Part shown: positions 18,234-25,800 of the stretch, one piece after another
Layout of the letters: each line of letters opens with the position of its first letter
Position numbering within the stretch: the first letter of the stretch is position 1
From: Bog-756 sp963704585
GTDB taxonomy: Bacteria; Actinomycetota; Acidimicrobiia; Acidimicrobiales; RAAP-2
Reading direction: 5' to 3'
Assembly (NCBI GenBank): GCA_963704585.1
Contig: OY969919.1
Span: forward strand, 2,108,001-2,172,000
DNA: 64,000 nt
Program-made: the position numbers and the translations under genes
Notes under the pieces: model-generated
Databases searched by the model: none
What the model saw: only the letters and a program-made list of their open reading frames with translations
What the model was told of the DNA's origin: nothing

Positions 18234-18263
18234 GGGCCGTACACCACTGGTTGGGACTCAACT
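18234..18263 (-). repeat. Terminal inverted repeat, right end of IS256-family element
   Basis: Read inward on the minus strand: AGTTGA, then GTCCCAACCAGTGGTGTAC, then GGCCC. A very similar sequence, including the inner GACGCGACGGTCA block, recurs alone at 38468-38534. Confidence 0.85.
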
Positions 18264-18271
18264 ACAGTGGT
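18264..18271. repeat. Right target-site duplication of IS256-family element
   Basis: ACAGTGGT, identical to 16774-16781. Confidence 0.8.
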
Positions 18272-18500
18272 GCTTCGGTCGTTCGAGCGACACGAACATC
18301 ACGCAGACAGGTGATCGCCGTGGAAATCTCGGACACGCGCAACCCGTCGTGGGCCTCGACTATCACCGCGATGACCGGTCGTTCGACCACTCGGTCGTTC
18401 GGGAACGCCTCGACCACATCGGTGTGGCGCTCGATCTCGCGCTGGAGCCGATGCGGTGGCCTTCCCCGACGAGCCGAGGTGAACTCGATCCCGACCGGCC
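18272..18500 (-). pseudogene. Remnant of a second, divergent IS256-family transposase (C-terminus)
   Basis: On the minus strand the segment reads HRLQREIERHTDVVEAFPND, then VERPVIAVIVEAHDG and VSEISTAI. This aligns by eye with the end of the intact transposase (ERLNKEIRRRTDVVGIFPN ... VGAILAEQTDEW ... YMSVESL) and with other IS256 C-termini (TDVVxxFPN, LVExHDEW, YLSxIS). The N-terminal three quarters is missing and the upstream frame is broken. It differs clearly from the adjacent intact element, so it is an older insertion of a different IS256 member, and the intact element inserted at its edge. This fills most of the 339-base stretch before the glycosyltransferase gene. Confidence 0.75.
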
Positions 18501-18602
18501 GTGCCGTTGCTACGATCCGTTGGTTCTCGAGGGTTCGCCACCATACGCCCGCGCACGTCAATTGTCGAGGGCAGGCGAGGGGTCGGGGGAGGACATGCCA
18601 CG

Positions 18603-20156
18603 ATGATCGGAGAGGCGAGCACTGCGCTCGCCGGAGCGCCAGAAGTCACGACGCCTCAAGAGGCGAAGCCGGAAGCAAAGGACCGACTCGCCAGCTGGTC
18701 GGTGACGTCGATCGGCATCGTCACGACCCTCTGGCTGGTTCCGTGGCTGGGGCAGTCGATCTATCGGGACGAGGGTGCGTCGCTCTATTCGGCCCGGCTC
18801 TCATGGTCCGACCTCTGGGCGCAGTCACAACACGTGGATCTGGTCTTCCTGCCCTACTACTCGATGTTGCATCTGTGGATCGAGCTGTCCGGGAGCATCC
18901 AATGGATGCGCACACCATCACTGCTCGCTTTCGGCGGCACCGTCATCCTGGTGGGAAGAATCGGATTGCGGGTGGGTGGACGATGGTGCGGGATCGTGAC
19001 CGCGGTCCTCGCAGGTACAAACGCACTCCTCATCGAACGGGCTCTCAATGCTCGCCCCTACGCACTGTCGGCGCTCGCCGTGACGCTGAGCGCCGCGATG
19101 CTGGTCGATTGGCTGCGAAGCGGACGGAAGAGTCGGTTGTGGCTCTTCGCGCTCTTCGGTCTGGTTGCCGGCATCTTCCAGGTCTTTGCCGTGCTCGCGC
19201 CGATGGCGATGGCAGTGGGGATTCTGGCGGCAAGACCGATGCTCCTGCGGGCACGGCTTGCGGCGATGGCGTGGCCACTCGTCGCGCTGACCGCTGCGAG
19301 TGGAGCACTCGCAGTTGCAGGTGCCGGACAGGTCGGGCAGGTGAGTTGGATTGCATCCGAATCGATGACGTCTGTCGCTTCCAATGCGCGAGGTCCGGCG
19401 ATCGGCACGTTGTACGATCTCGCGCTCATCGTCGTCGCATTTGTCGTGCTGTTGCTCGTCAATTCGGAGCGGGAGCACGGCGGCCGCTCGGCCGTACGGG
19501 CTCTGGTCGTGGATGACGGCGATCAATTCTGGATGTCACTGAGCTGGGCAGTGCTCCCAACGCTGCTGCTGGTGACGGCTTCGATCGTCCATCCCGTGTT
19601 TTGGGACCGATATGCAACGGCCTCCGCTCCCGGCCTGGCGCTCTTCGTCGGTGTCGTCTCCGCACGTGCGCTCAAGTACTTCTTCGATCCGGACCGCCGA
19701 ACCGGTCTCCGGAGAATGCGCTCAAAGGCAGCGTGTTTGGCGGGACTGGGCATCGCGCTCGCTGTCCTTCTCGCTGTGGGCAGTTTCGTGACAGCGTCAA
19801 CGACCGTCCAAGATCTGCAGGCCCTGGCGAAGTATGCAGCGGTGCATGCCCAGCCAGGCGACGAGATCGTCTTGCCCGACCACGCCGTCACGGCCGGTGT
19901 CACCTACTACCTGGCACAGGACGGACGTGCGGTGGCTCTCTGGCCTCAATTCGGAGTCAAGCAGCGCTACGTCGAGGGATTCGATCTGTCCCTGAGCCGG
20001 GCAGCGATCGCCAGCGAGCCTCGGCGCCTTTGGGTGGTGAACGACAGCATCAACATGGCACTCTTCGATTGGGTCGTCATCGGTCACGGCTACACGCTCG
20101 TCGAACGGCGGCACTTCACGGGAGTGAGCCTTTGGCTCTACCGCCGGACCGATTGA
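18603..20156 (+). CDS. Polytopic GT39/ArnT-like membrane glycosyltransferase
   Basis: 517 residues from ATG 18603 with GGGGGAGG upstream. About ten to eleven membrane helices. The first periplasmic loop contains SIYRDEGASLYSARLSW, the acidic (D/E) motif that GT-C enzymes of the GT39/GT83 type use to bind the polyprenyl-phosphate sugar donor and catalyse transfer. A soluble C-terminal part (~410-517) follows the last helices. Likely moves a sugar from a polyprenyl-phosphate carrier to a protein or envelope glycan outside the membrane; acceptor unknown. Codon use and base composition are less GC-rich than in the flanking core genes, consistent with the IS-rich surroundings. Confidence 0.8.
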   Translation: MIGEASTALAGAPEVTTPQEAKPEAKDRLASWSVTSIGIVTTLWLVPWLGQSIYRDEGASLYSARLSWSDLWAQSQHVDLVFLPYYSMLHLWIELSGSIQWMRTPSLLAFGGTVILVGRIGLRVGGRWCGIVTAVLAGTNALLIERALNARPYALSALAVTLSAAMLVDWLRSGRKSRLWLFALFGLVAGIFQVFAVLAPMAMAVGILAARPMLLRARLAAMAWPLVALTAASGALAVAGAGQVGQVSWIASESMTSVASNARGPAIGTLYDLALIVVAFVVLLLVNSEREHGGRSAVRALVVDDGDQFWMSLSWAVLPTLLLVTASIVHPVFWDRYATASAPGLALFVGVVSARALKYFFDPDRRTGLRRMRSKAACLAGLGIALAVLLAVGSFVTASTTVQDLQALAKYAAVHAQPGDEIVLPDHAVTAGVTYYLAQDGRAVALWPQFGVKQRYVEGFDLSLSRAAIASEPRRLWVVNDSINMALFDWVVIGHGYTLVERRHFTGVSLWLYRRTD

Positions 20157-20338
20157 CACGAGGGGAGTGTCTTCGTCTCTCCGGAAACGTCGTCGGAGAC
20201 GAGGTGGAGTTCACGCGAACCGGTAGCTGCGGTCGGCCGCGGCGTCGCTTCCCTCACGCTTGATGCGGCACGCTCCACTCGAACGGCCGGCGGTAGCGTG
20301 GCCATCGCTCAGAAATCCCCACAACAGCGAGGTCAGCG

Positions 20339-20815
20339 ATGATCAAAGGCTTCAAGAACTTCCTGCTGCGCGGCGACGTCATCGTGATCGCTGTCGGACT
20401 GGTGACCGCGCTTGCCTTCAGCGGCCTGGTGAAGGCCTTCACCGACTTCATCATCAATCCGCTGGTCGCACGAGCGCAGGGCAGCCACTCGATCGGACTC
20501 GGGGTGCAACTCGGTCAGGCGGGCAACCCGAAGACCTTTCTCGACTTCGGATCGCTCATCTCGGCGATCATCTATTTCGTCATCTTCATGGGCGTGGTGT
20601 ACCTGCTGATCGTGGTGCCGTACCGAAGGATCTCCGCACGACGAGGCGCCGTCGTCTTCGGCGACCCGGCGCCCTGCAAGACGTGCCCCTTCTGCCTCTC
20701 CGACGACCTCCCCGAGGCGGCGTCGAAGTGCCGGTACTGCGGAAGCGACCAGCCGACGGCTCCCGCGGTGCCCAACGCGTCAGATGGGGTCGAAGCCGGA
20801 GGGCCACCGACATAG
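20339..20815 (+). CDS. mscL: Large-conductance mechanosensitive channel MscL with C-terminal zinc ribbon
   Basis: 158 residues. The N-terminal amphipathic start and helix 1 (FLLRGDVIVIAVGLVTALAFSGLVKAFTDF, compare the FRGNVVDLAVG motif) and helix 2 (LISAIIYFVIFMGVVYLLIVVPY) give the MscL fold. Beyond residue ~115 the usual charged helical bundle is replaced by a CPFC-x13-CRYC zinc ribbon-like knob (CKTCPFCLSDDLP...SKCRYCGSD). MscL opens under membrane tension during hypo-osmotic shock. The ATG at 20339 has GAGG about nine bases upstream. The 182 bases before it show nothing gene-like. Confidence 0.9.
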   Translation: MIKGFKNFLLRGDVIVIAVGLVTALAFSGLVKAFTDFIINPLVARAQGSHSIGLGVQLGQAGNPKTFLDFGSLISAIIYFVIFMGVVYLLIVVPYRRISARRGAVVFGDPAPCKTCPFCLSDDLPEAASKCRYCGSDQPTAPAVPNASDGVEAGGPPT

Positions 20816-21086
20816 CCAACCGGCCGGCCGTCACGGACGGGTCGGAAGAGGCGCGTCTCCCCGAGGTGGCCGGGACGAGGTTCGAAGTGCTGGCCCACTG
20901 TGCGCGTGCAGGCGAAGACCGCAGCCACTTCGTCATCCGGACAGGGTTCGAGCTGCGGTTCGGGGTACCCTCGGATGTACTGGCGCACAGTGGCTTCAGT
21001 CATGGGCAGCATGATGGCGGCGCAGTGACGAATTTCCGACCTGGGAGGCACGCAGCAGCGCGAACTCCCGACGAGAGGCACGAACA

Positions 21087-21668
21087 ATGGCGCAGACCGA
21101 AGACCCACGAGACGACGGGACATTCCAATCCAGGGACGACGGACAACTCCACTTCACTCCGGAGACGGCCGCATCGACCTTTCCGGTCACCGCCCCGACG
21201 GATGCGACGCCGCTCGAGGAGGACGAGCCAGAAGGAGTGATTCCCCCGAGCCCGCTCTGGGCGATGAAGGACCGGCGGCACGAGCAATGGCCACATGTCT
21301 TCGGCCATCCGGATCGCATCCGGGCCTGTGTCGGCGCTGGTGATGACGCTGTCTATGTCATCGATGACGGGAAACGTCACTGCATGATCGGTCGCCGCGT
21401 TGGGGCAACGGGGGACGGGTGCACCTATAGCCTGACGACCCGGATTTCGAAAGACACCTACGAATCGCTGGCCTCAGGAGCCATCGACGGCAAGCACGCG
21501 TTCCTGGCGGGTGCTGACGCCGGTCTGAGCGGCACCGTGGAGTCGACCGGAGTGTCAAACGTCTTCGACGTCGACTTCTACGACCACCCAGAGGACGTTC
21601 CTGCCGAGTACCTGCCGCCTGCACCGTTCATCGAATTCACCAACGATCTTCCTACTGCCGACCGCTGA
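21087..21668 (+). CDS. Hypothetical protein, no family recognised
   Basis: 193 residues from ATG 21087 with GAGAGG upstream. The first ~50 residues are acidic, Pro/Thr-rich and probably disordered; a compact part (~60-180) includes a HCMIGRRVGATGDGCTYSLTTRIS stretch and ends YDHPEDVPAEYLPPAPFIEF. No signal peptide, membrane helix or known catalytic motif. Codon use is consistent with a real gene: strong third-position GC and no antisense rival. The 270 bases between mscL and this start hold no gene I can support. Confidence 0.6.
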   Translation: MAQTEDPRDDGTFQSRDDGQLHFTPETAASTFPVTAPTDATPLEEDEPEGVIPPSPLWAMKDRRHEQWPHVFGHPDRIRACVGAGDDAVYVIDDGKRHCMIGRRVGATGDGCTYSLTTRISKDTYESLASGAIDGKHAFLAGADAGLSGTVESTGVSNVFDVDFYDHPEDVPAEYLPPAPFIEFTNDLPTADR

Positions 21669-21746
21669 GGTCGAGTGGGCTCGCGACAAGACCCGAGTCT
21701 CCGCGGGTGACGTGCGAAGCCGCGAGGCCGTCTCCCACCCCATTGC

Positions 21747-22616
21747 TCACCGGGTGGCACGCATCCGCTGATAGGTGCGAGGGGCCAAGGTCCGCAGGAT
21801 CGGTGCGACGAGGGGCAGTGACGCCACATTGATCTCGAGTCGTGGGTCGAACATCCTGCGGAGCACAAGCGATGAGACCTGCTCCTCGGTGCGCCGGACC
21901 GCGCGGGGTGGCATGGGCAGTCCGCCGTCGCGTACCGCCGCCAGTCCCATCTCCGTCGGCACCCATCCTGGGTACACCGTATGGAGGAACACGCCCTCCG
22001 ACCTGGCGGCGTAGGACAGGCTTTCGGTTGCTGCAGACAGCGCGGCCTTGCTCGCCGAGTAGTCGGCTGCTCCGGGACCAGGAGCGCGTCCGTCATCCGA
22101 ACTCATGTTGACGATTGCTCCGAACCTCCGTTCGCGCATCCCTGGGAGCACCGTCAACATGCCAGCGACGGGAGCGTAGAAATTCACCTCCATGACGGAC
22201 CGAAGTGATGCCGCGGTCGTCGGTTCGGTGCGAATGATTCCGCCGACGCCGGCGATGTTGGCCAGGATGTCGATCCGGCCGTACTGGTCCTGCACCTGTT
22301 CCAACAAGTCGACGAACGATGCGGCATCGGAAAGGTCGCAGAGCCGGTAGCACGACTCCGGGCTGTGCCTCTGCATCTCATCAACGAGGACTTGCAGCCG
22401 CTCCACGCGTCGCGCCACCCCGACCACCACGGCCCCGACTGATGCCAGGTCCAGCGCGATACGACGACCGAGGCCCGCGGACGCCCCCGTCAGGACGGCG
22501 ACCTTCCCGCGGTAGTCCCCCACCAGCCGTCGGCTCGTACGACCCACCCACTCCACCGTACCGAGGAGGCCTCGGCGGTGTTCGGGCCTCTGGGCCACGC
22601 GTCTGCCTCGGTCCAT
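21747..22616 (-). CDS. Classical short-chain dehydrogenase/reductase
   Basis: 289 residues. The cofactor motif TGASAGLG near residue 42, NIAGVG (NNAG position), the catalytic serine in IVNMSSDDG, and YSASK with catalytic Tyr and Lys are all present, followed by PGWVPTEMG. A run of basic residues downstream of the glycine motif (ARRVERL) suggests NADP(H) preference. The first ~30 residues (from ATG 22616) are Arg-rich and may not be translated; starts nearer the Rossmann fold are possible. The substrate is unknown. A decayed IS3 transposase end lies just upstream. Confidence 0.85.
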   Translation of the reverse strand: MDRGRRVAQRPEHRRGLLGTVEWVGRTSRRLVGDYRGKVAVLTGASAGLGRRIALDLASVGAVVVGVARRVERLQVLVDEMQRHSPESCYRLCDLSDAASFVDLLEQVQDQYGRIDILANIAGVGGIIRTEPTTAASLRSVMEVNFYAPVAGMLTVLPGMRERRFGAIVNMSSDDGRAPGPGAADYSASKAALSAATESLSYAARSEGVFLHTVYPGWVPTEMGLAAVRDGGLPMPPRAVRRTEEQVSSLVLRRMFDPRLEINVASLPLVAPILRTLAPRTYQRMRATR

Positions 22617-22654
22617 ATGCGAAGGCTCGGGTCAGCTGCATGATTCGGTGACGG

Positions 22655-22829
22655 CTTCTGACGGGCCCCCAGACCCCAGGCGGGGTCGAGATGGCTTGGT
22701 ACTCGACGGGGATCGTCCGAGGGGACCTGACGTCGCCTACGGCGATTGGTGCGTCCGATCCAGGTGGCGATGGCGACGCGGAGCTGGTCACGGGTGAGGC
22801 GGTCGAAGGCGTTTCGGTCCCGACCACCT
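22655..22829 (-). pseudogene. Decayed IS3-family transposase C-terminus (frameshifted)
   Basis: On the minus strand one frame reads NAFDRLTRDQLRVAIATWI followed by GRTNRRRRQ, the hallmark of the end of IS3-group integrase-type transposases (TREELRxAIVTWIERTYHRRRRQ). A frameshift then moves the continuing match (RTIPVEYQAISTPP, compare LTPVEYExI) into another frame. Downstream the strand continues GTCACCGAATCATGCAGCTG, which resembles the terminal inverted repeats of such elements. No upstream catalytic domain remains. This explains most of the 268-base gap between the SDR and the diguanylate cyclase. Confidence 0.7.
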
Positions 22830-22884
22830 CATCAGCCACAACTTCTCGATCAAGAACTCAGGGCACCAGGTCGATCTGACAACC

Positions 22885-24948
22885 GTGAGTGACAGTGAGA
22901 GCTCCCAGCAACTGGCCAACTCGATTCTTGGAGCCTTGATCACCGTCGTCTCCCGGACGGCCGGTGACGCTGGTCTGTCGCGGGTCTTGCAGCGAGCGGG
23001 GGAGGGCCGGTCGGTCGATGATCTCCAACGCCTCGGCGGGTGGAGCTCGTATGAGCAAGGACTCGCGCTCTTCCGGGCAGCAGCCGACGAGCTCGACGAT
23101 CCCGAAATCGGTCGCAAGGCTGGGATCGAGGTCATGCGACGCTACGCCGGTACCGAAGTCCTTGCGCTCCTCCGATCCATGGGATCTCCGGCGGAGTTGA
23201 TTCGCGTCTACCCGGCGATCTCAGCCAAGCAGTCAACCGTCACCATCTCCGAAGTCGTCGAGGTCGGCGACACCTTCGGCCTGATCGGTGTCGTGACCCC
23301 CAACTACGAGAGAGACCCGCTGTTCTGCGGGTACACCCTGGGTGCGCTGTCTCAGTTTCCGGTGCTCTTCGGCATGGAGGAAGCGAGCGTCGCTGAGGTC
23401 GAATGTCAGACCCGAGGCGATCCGCGCTGCCTGATACGGATCGAATGGGATCCCAAGTCGGCGGCAAAGGCCGGCCTCGAGCACGAGGTGGAGTTCCTGA
23501 GGGAGCAGATCCACGTACTCACTGATCGTCATGAGTCACTGGAAACGGTCGCGAAGGAACTCGCCTCCATTCGAGATGTCAACTCCACCCTTGAGACGAT
23601 CACCCGGCACGCCGGCGTGGCGGTCCGGGCGCAGCGCTACCTCCTGGTTGCCCAGCTCCCGGGCGATACCGATCGGCGGATCCACCATGTGGGCTTCACC
23701 GAGGACGAAGCGGGCGTGGCAGCGAACGGCCTCATGTTCTCCGCTGATCTCCATTCGGACCACTCGCGGATCGTCGTCGACATCGAGTCTCCTCGTTGCC
23801 ACTTCGGCCGCCTTGCCGCCTTCTATCCCGAGGGATACGAGTTTCTGCCCCAGGAGCGTTCGCTCTTGATGGCCTATGCCGGCCACGCGGCCGCGGCCCT
23901 CGAAACGGCGGCCGCGCTCGCCGAGGCAAGGGAGCAGAACGCCACCCTCAACACGCTCCTGGGGCTTGGCATGGCCCTGGCGGAGCAGTCGTCCCGGGTC
24001 CAGGTCGCACATCAATTGGCGACTGCTGTCCCCGAAATTGTCGGGTGTGACGAAGCACACGTGCTTCTGTGGGACGAGGGAGATGCGTTGCTCTCCCACG
24101 TGGCCTCCAATCTTCACCGGCTGACCGAGTCTGCGGCTCCCAAGGCCGTGGCCAAGCGAGGCGAGCCTGGGGCAACCCGGTTGCTCGGACTCTCGAAGCC
24201 ACGTGCGGTCTCGGCTCAGTCAGACCCCGACCTGTGTCCAGTCCTGTCGATGACAGGACTCGCTGCTGGAGTGATCGTCCCGATCACCGCACGACACCGG
24301 CAGCTTGGAGCGCTCGTCGTCGCGTCGAACTGCCACGAGCTCGAGCTGGACGACACCACGCGAGAGCGATTGAGCGGCGTGGCGAGTCTGGCGGCGACAT
24401 CCCTCGACGCCGTGGCACTCCTCGACGAAGTTCGACACCAGGCATTTCATGATCCGCTGACCGAACTTGCCAACCTCCGGCTCTTCGAGGATCGAGTCAC
24501 ACAGGCCCTGTCGGTCTCACGCCGCAGTGGACGACAGTTGGCCATGCTGTTCGTCGATCTCGACAGATTTAAGGTCATCAACGACGTCCATGGTCACAAG
24601 GCCGGTGACGAACTGCTCCGTGCGGTCGCAGTGCGGCTGCTGGCAGCTGTCCGTGAGGAGGACACGGTTGCTCGAATCGGAGGAGATGAATTCGCGGTCC
24701 TGGCCGAAGGTGCAAAGAATCCCGACGACGCCAGCGCCGTGGCTCAGCGAATCGTCTCGATGCTGAACGAGCCGTTCGCGTTCGGTGGTCTGACGCTCTC
24801 GGTCGGGGCAAGCGTCGGGATCGCGATGTTCCCCGAAACCGATGCAGAGGCCTTCGAGTCAGTCATCGCTCGGGCCGACTCGGCCATGTACCAGGCAAAA
24901 GCCGATGGATGCGGCCAGATCCAGGTCTACGGTGCACGATCCGACTGA
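22885..24948 (+). CDS. Diguanylate cyclase with V4R-like sensory and tandem GAF domains
   Basis: 687 residues from GTG 22885. The N-terminal ~190 residues resemble V4R/HNOB-associated small-molecule sensor domains, ending in the typical VECQTRGDPRCLIRIEWD signature. A coiled-coil linker (~195-225) leads to two GAF-like domains (~230-350 and ~355-510). The GGDEF domain (~515-680) has an intact RIGGDEF (GGDEF at 599-603) and an inhibitory I-site RxxD (REED, 590-593) five residues upstream. It should make c-di-GMP from two GTP with product feedback. No membrane helix, so cytoplasmic. The gene stands alone between two IS3 remnants. Confidence 0.9.
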   Translation: MSDSESSQQLANSILGALITVVSRTAGDAGLSRVLQRAGEGRSVDDLQRLGGWSSYEQGLALFRAAADELDDPEIGRKAGIEVMRRYAGTEVLALLRSMGSPAELIRVYPAISAKQSTVTISEVVEVGDTFGLIGVVTPNYERDPLFCGYTLGALSQFPVLFGMEEASVAEVECQTRGDPRCLIRIEWDPKSAAKAGLEHEVEFLREQIHVLTDRHESLETVAKELASIRDVNSTLETITRHAGVAVRAQRYLLVAQLPGDTDRRIHHVGFTEDEAGVAANGLMFSADLHSDHSRIVVDIESPRCHFGRLAAFYPEGYEFLPQERSLLMAYAGHAAAALETAAALAEAREQNATLNTLLGLGMALAEQSSRVQVAHQLATAVPEIVGCDEAHVLLWDEGDALLSHVASNLHRLTESAAPKAVAKRGEPGATRLLGLSKPRAVSAQSDPDLCPVLSMTGLAAGVIVPITARHRQLGALVVASNCHELELDDTTRERLSGVASLAATSLDAVALLDEVRHQAFHDPLTELANLRLFEDRVTQALSVSRRSGRQLAMLFVDLDRFKVINDVHGHKAGDELLRAVAVRLLAAVREEDTVARIGGDEFAVLAEGAKNPDDASAVAQRIVSMLNEPFAFGGLTLSVGASVGIAMFPETDAEAFESVIARADSAMYQAKADGCGQIQVYGARSD

Positions 24949-25325
24949 TGGCACAGTCCGGGCGTCACTCGGCCGATTGAGTGTCACAGTGCCGGTGATG
25001 AGGGATGGTGTCGGTCAGCCATTGCGCGCTGATCGAGGCAGAGAGATTCCAAGCCCGGTGCACCGGCGAGGCGTAGTGACCACGAGCTGTAGGGCACCAA
25101 TATCTCGATCGTGACGCACGGACCCGACGGGGAGTCCATCTCCGTCGTCAAGACGTTGGGGCCTCACCCTGACAGCAGCTCCTGAACTCGCTCTCACCGG
25201 CTACGAATCATTGTCCTCGAGTGCGGGCAGTCACAGGGACGCCATGAAGTGATCTCTTCCATCGAGACACTCAACTCCAGCCCGGTGAAACACGTACTCC
25301 CAACGTTCCCCTGACGTCCCCTCGG
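24949..25325. other. 377-base stretch with no recognisable gene
   Basis: Short open frames here have no coding signature or family match I can see. The sequence is probably degraded mobile-element DNA, since a transposase remnant follows directly. The 12-base word AGCTCCTGAACT occurs at about 25183 and again at about 25750, on either side of that remnant, but this is too short to call an element boundary. Confidence 0.4.
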
Positions 25326-25665
25326 CTACACGGCCACCGCGTGGCACTCGTGAATGAAGCCACCAAGCACGTCGTGATGATCCACGATTGCCGACGGGGG
25401 AGGCATCTTGATCGTGCTGGCGGGTGCGGGCACGCCGAGGTCGATCCCTCGGTGGGGCCGCTGTCGGTTGAAGCGGCCGACGTACTTCCGCAGCAACCGT
25501 TCGAGGTGTCCCCGGCCCAGGATGAGCATCCGATCCAGGAATACCGTCCGCATGGTTCTCAGCCATCGCTCCGCATAGGCGTTTGCCCGAGGAGAACAGG
25601 CCAGGGTCTCGATCATCCGGATGCCCTCAGGACGGAACACCTCTTCGAAGCCGGGACAACCACTA
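25326..25665 (-). pseudogene. Truncated IS3/IS481-type transposase (integrase core C-terminus)
   Basis: On the minus strand: GFEEVFRPEGIRMIETLACS, then PRANAYAERWLRTMRTVFLD, then RMLILGRGHLERLLRKYVGRF, NRQRPHRGIDL. This is the last third of an rve-type integrase core (PRANAYAERWVRTVRxECLDRMLI ... YxxHYNxxRPHRxL) with the catalytic Glu in AYAERW. The two catalytic aspartates and the DNA-binding domain are gone and no start context remains. It occupies the middle of the 852-base gap between the diguanylate cyclase and the LamG protein. Confidence 0.85.
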
Positions 25666-25800
25666 CTCGGCGCGAGGCCTGAGGACTACCAGTTGCCGGC
25701 CCGGGCACGCTCTGTCAGGCTGTCGGCTGACGTTCGGTGCTGAGCCACAGCTCCTGAACTTGGCTGGCGGAGCACATGCACTGATCGGCGGAGAAGATTG

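Larger units (their letters stand above)
16782..18263 (-). mobile_element. Intact IS256-family insertion sequence, 1482 bp
   Basis: Element bounded by imperfect terminal inverted repeats and an 8-bp target duplication (ACAGTGGT). Read inward, the left end is GGTCAC-GTCCCAGCGAGTGGTGTAC and the right end AGTTGA-GTCCCAACCAGTGGTGTAC; the GTCCCA and AGTGGTGTAC blocks are identical. It encodes one full-length DDE transposase on the minus strand. The length (1.48 kb) and single gene fit the IS256 family. Perfect duplication and uninterrupted transposase indicate a recent, potentially active insertion. It lies next to a decayed copy of another IS256-type transposase. Confidence 0.92.

Noticed and set aside
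20572..21123. 183-codon minus-strand frame with a plausible-looking N-terminus (VRQYIRGYPEPQLEP)
   Set aside because: Its second half is fully antisense to mscL and no family matches; might be a decayed gene end, but not supportable.
25183..25762. AGCTCCTGAACT repeated on both sides of the truncated transposase as a possible target duplication
   Set aside because: Same-orientation 12-base match, but offsets and flanks do not fit the 3-6 bp duplications of IS3/IS481 elements and the element is truncated.
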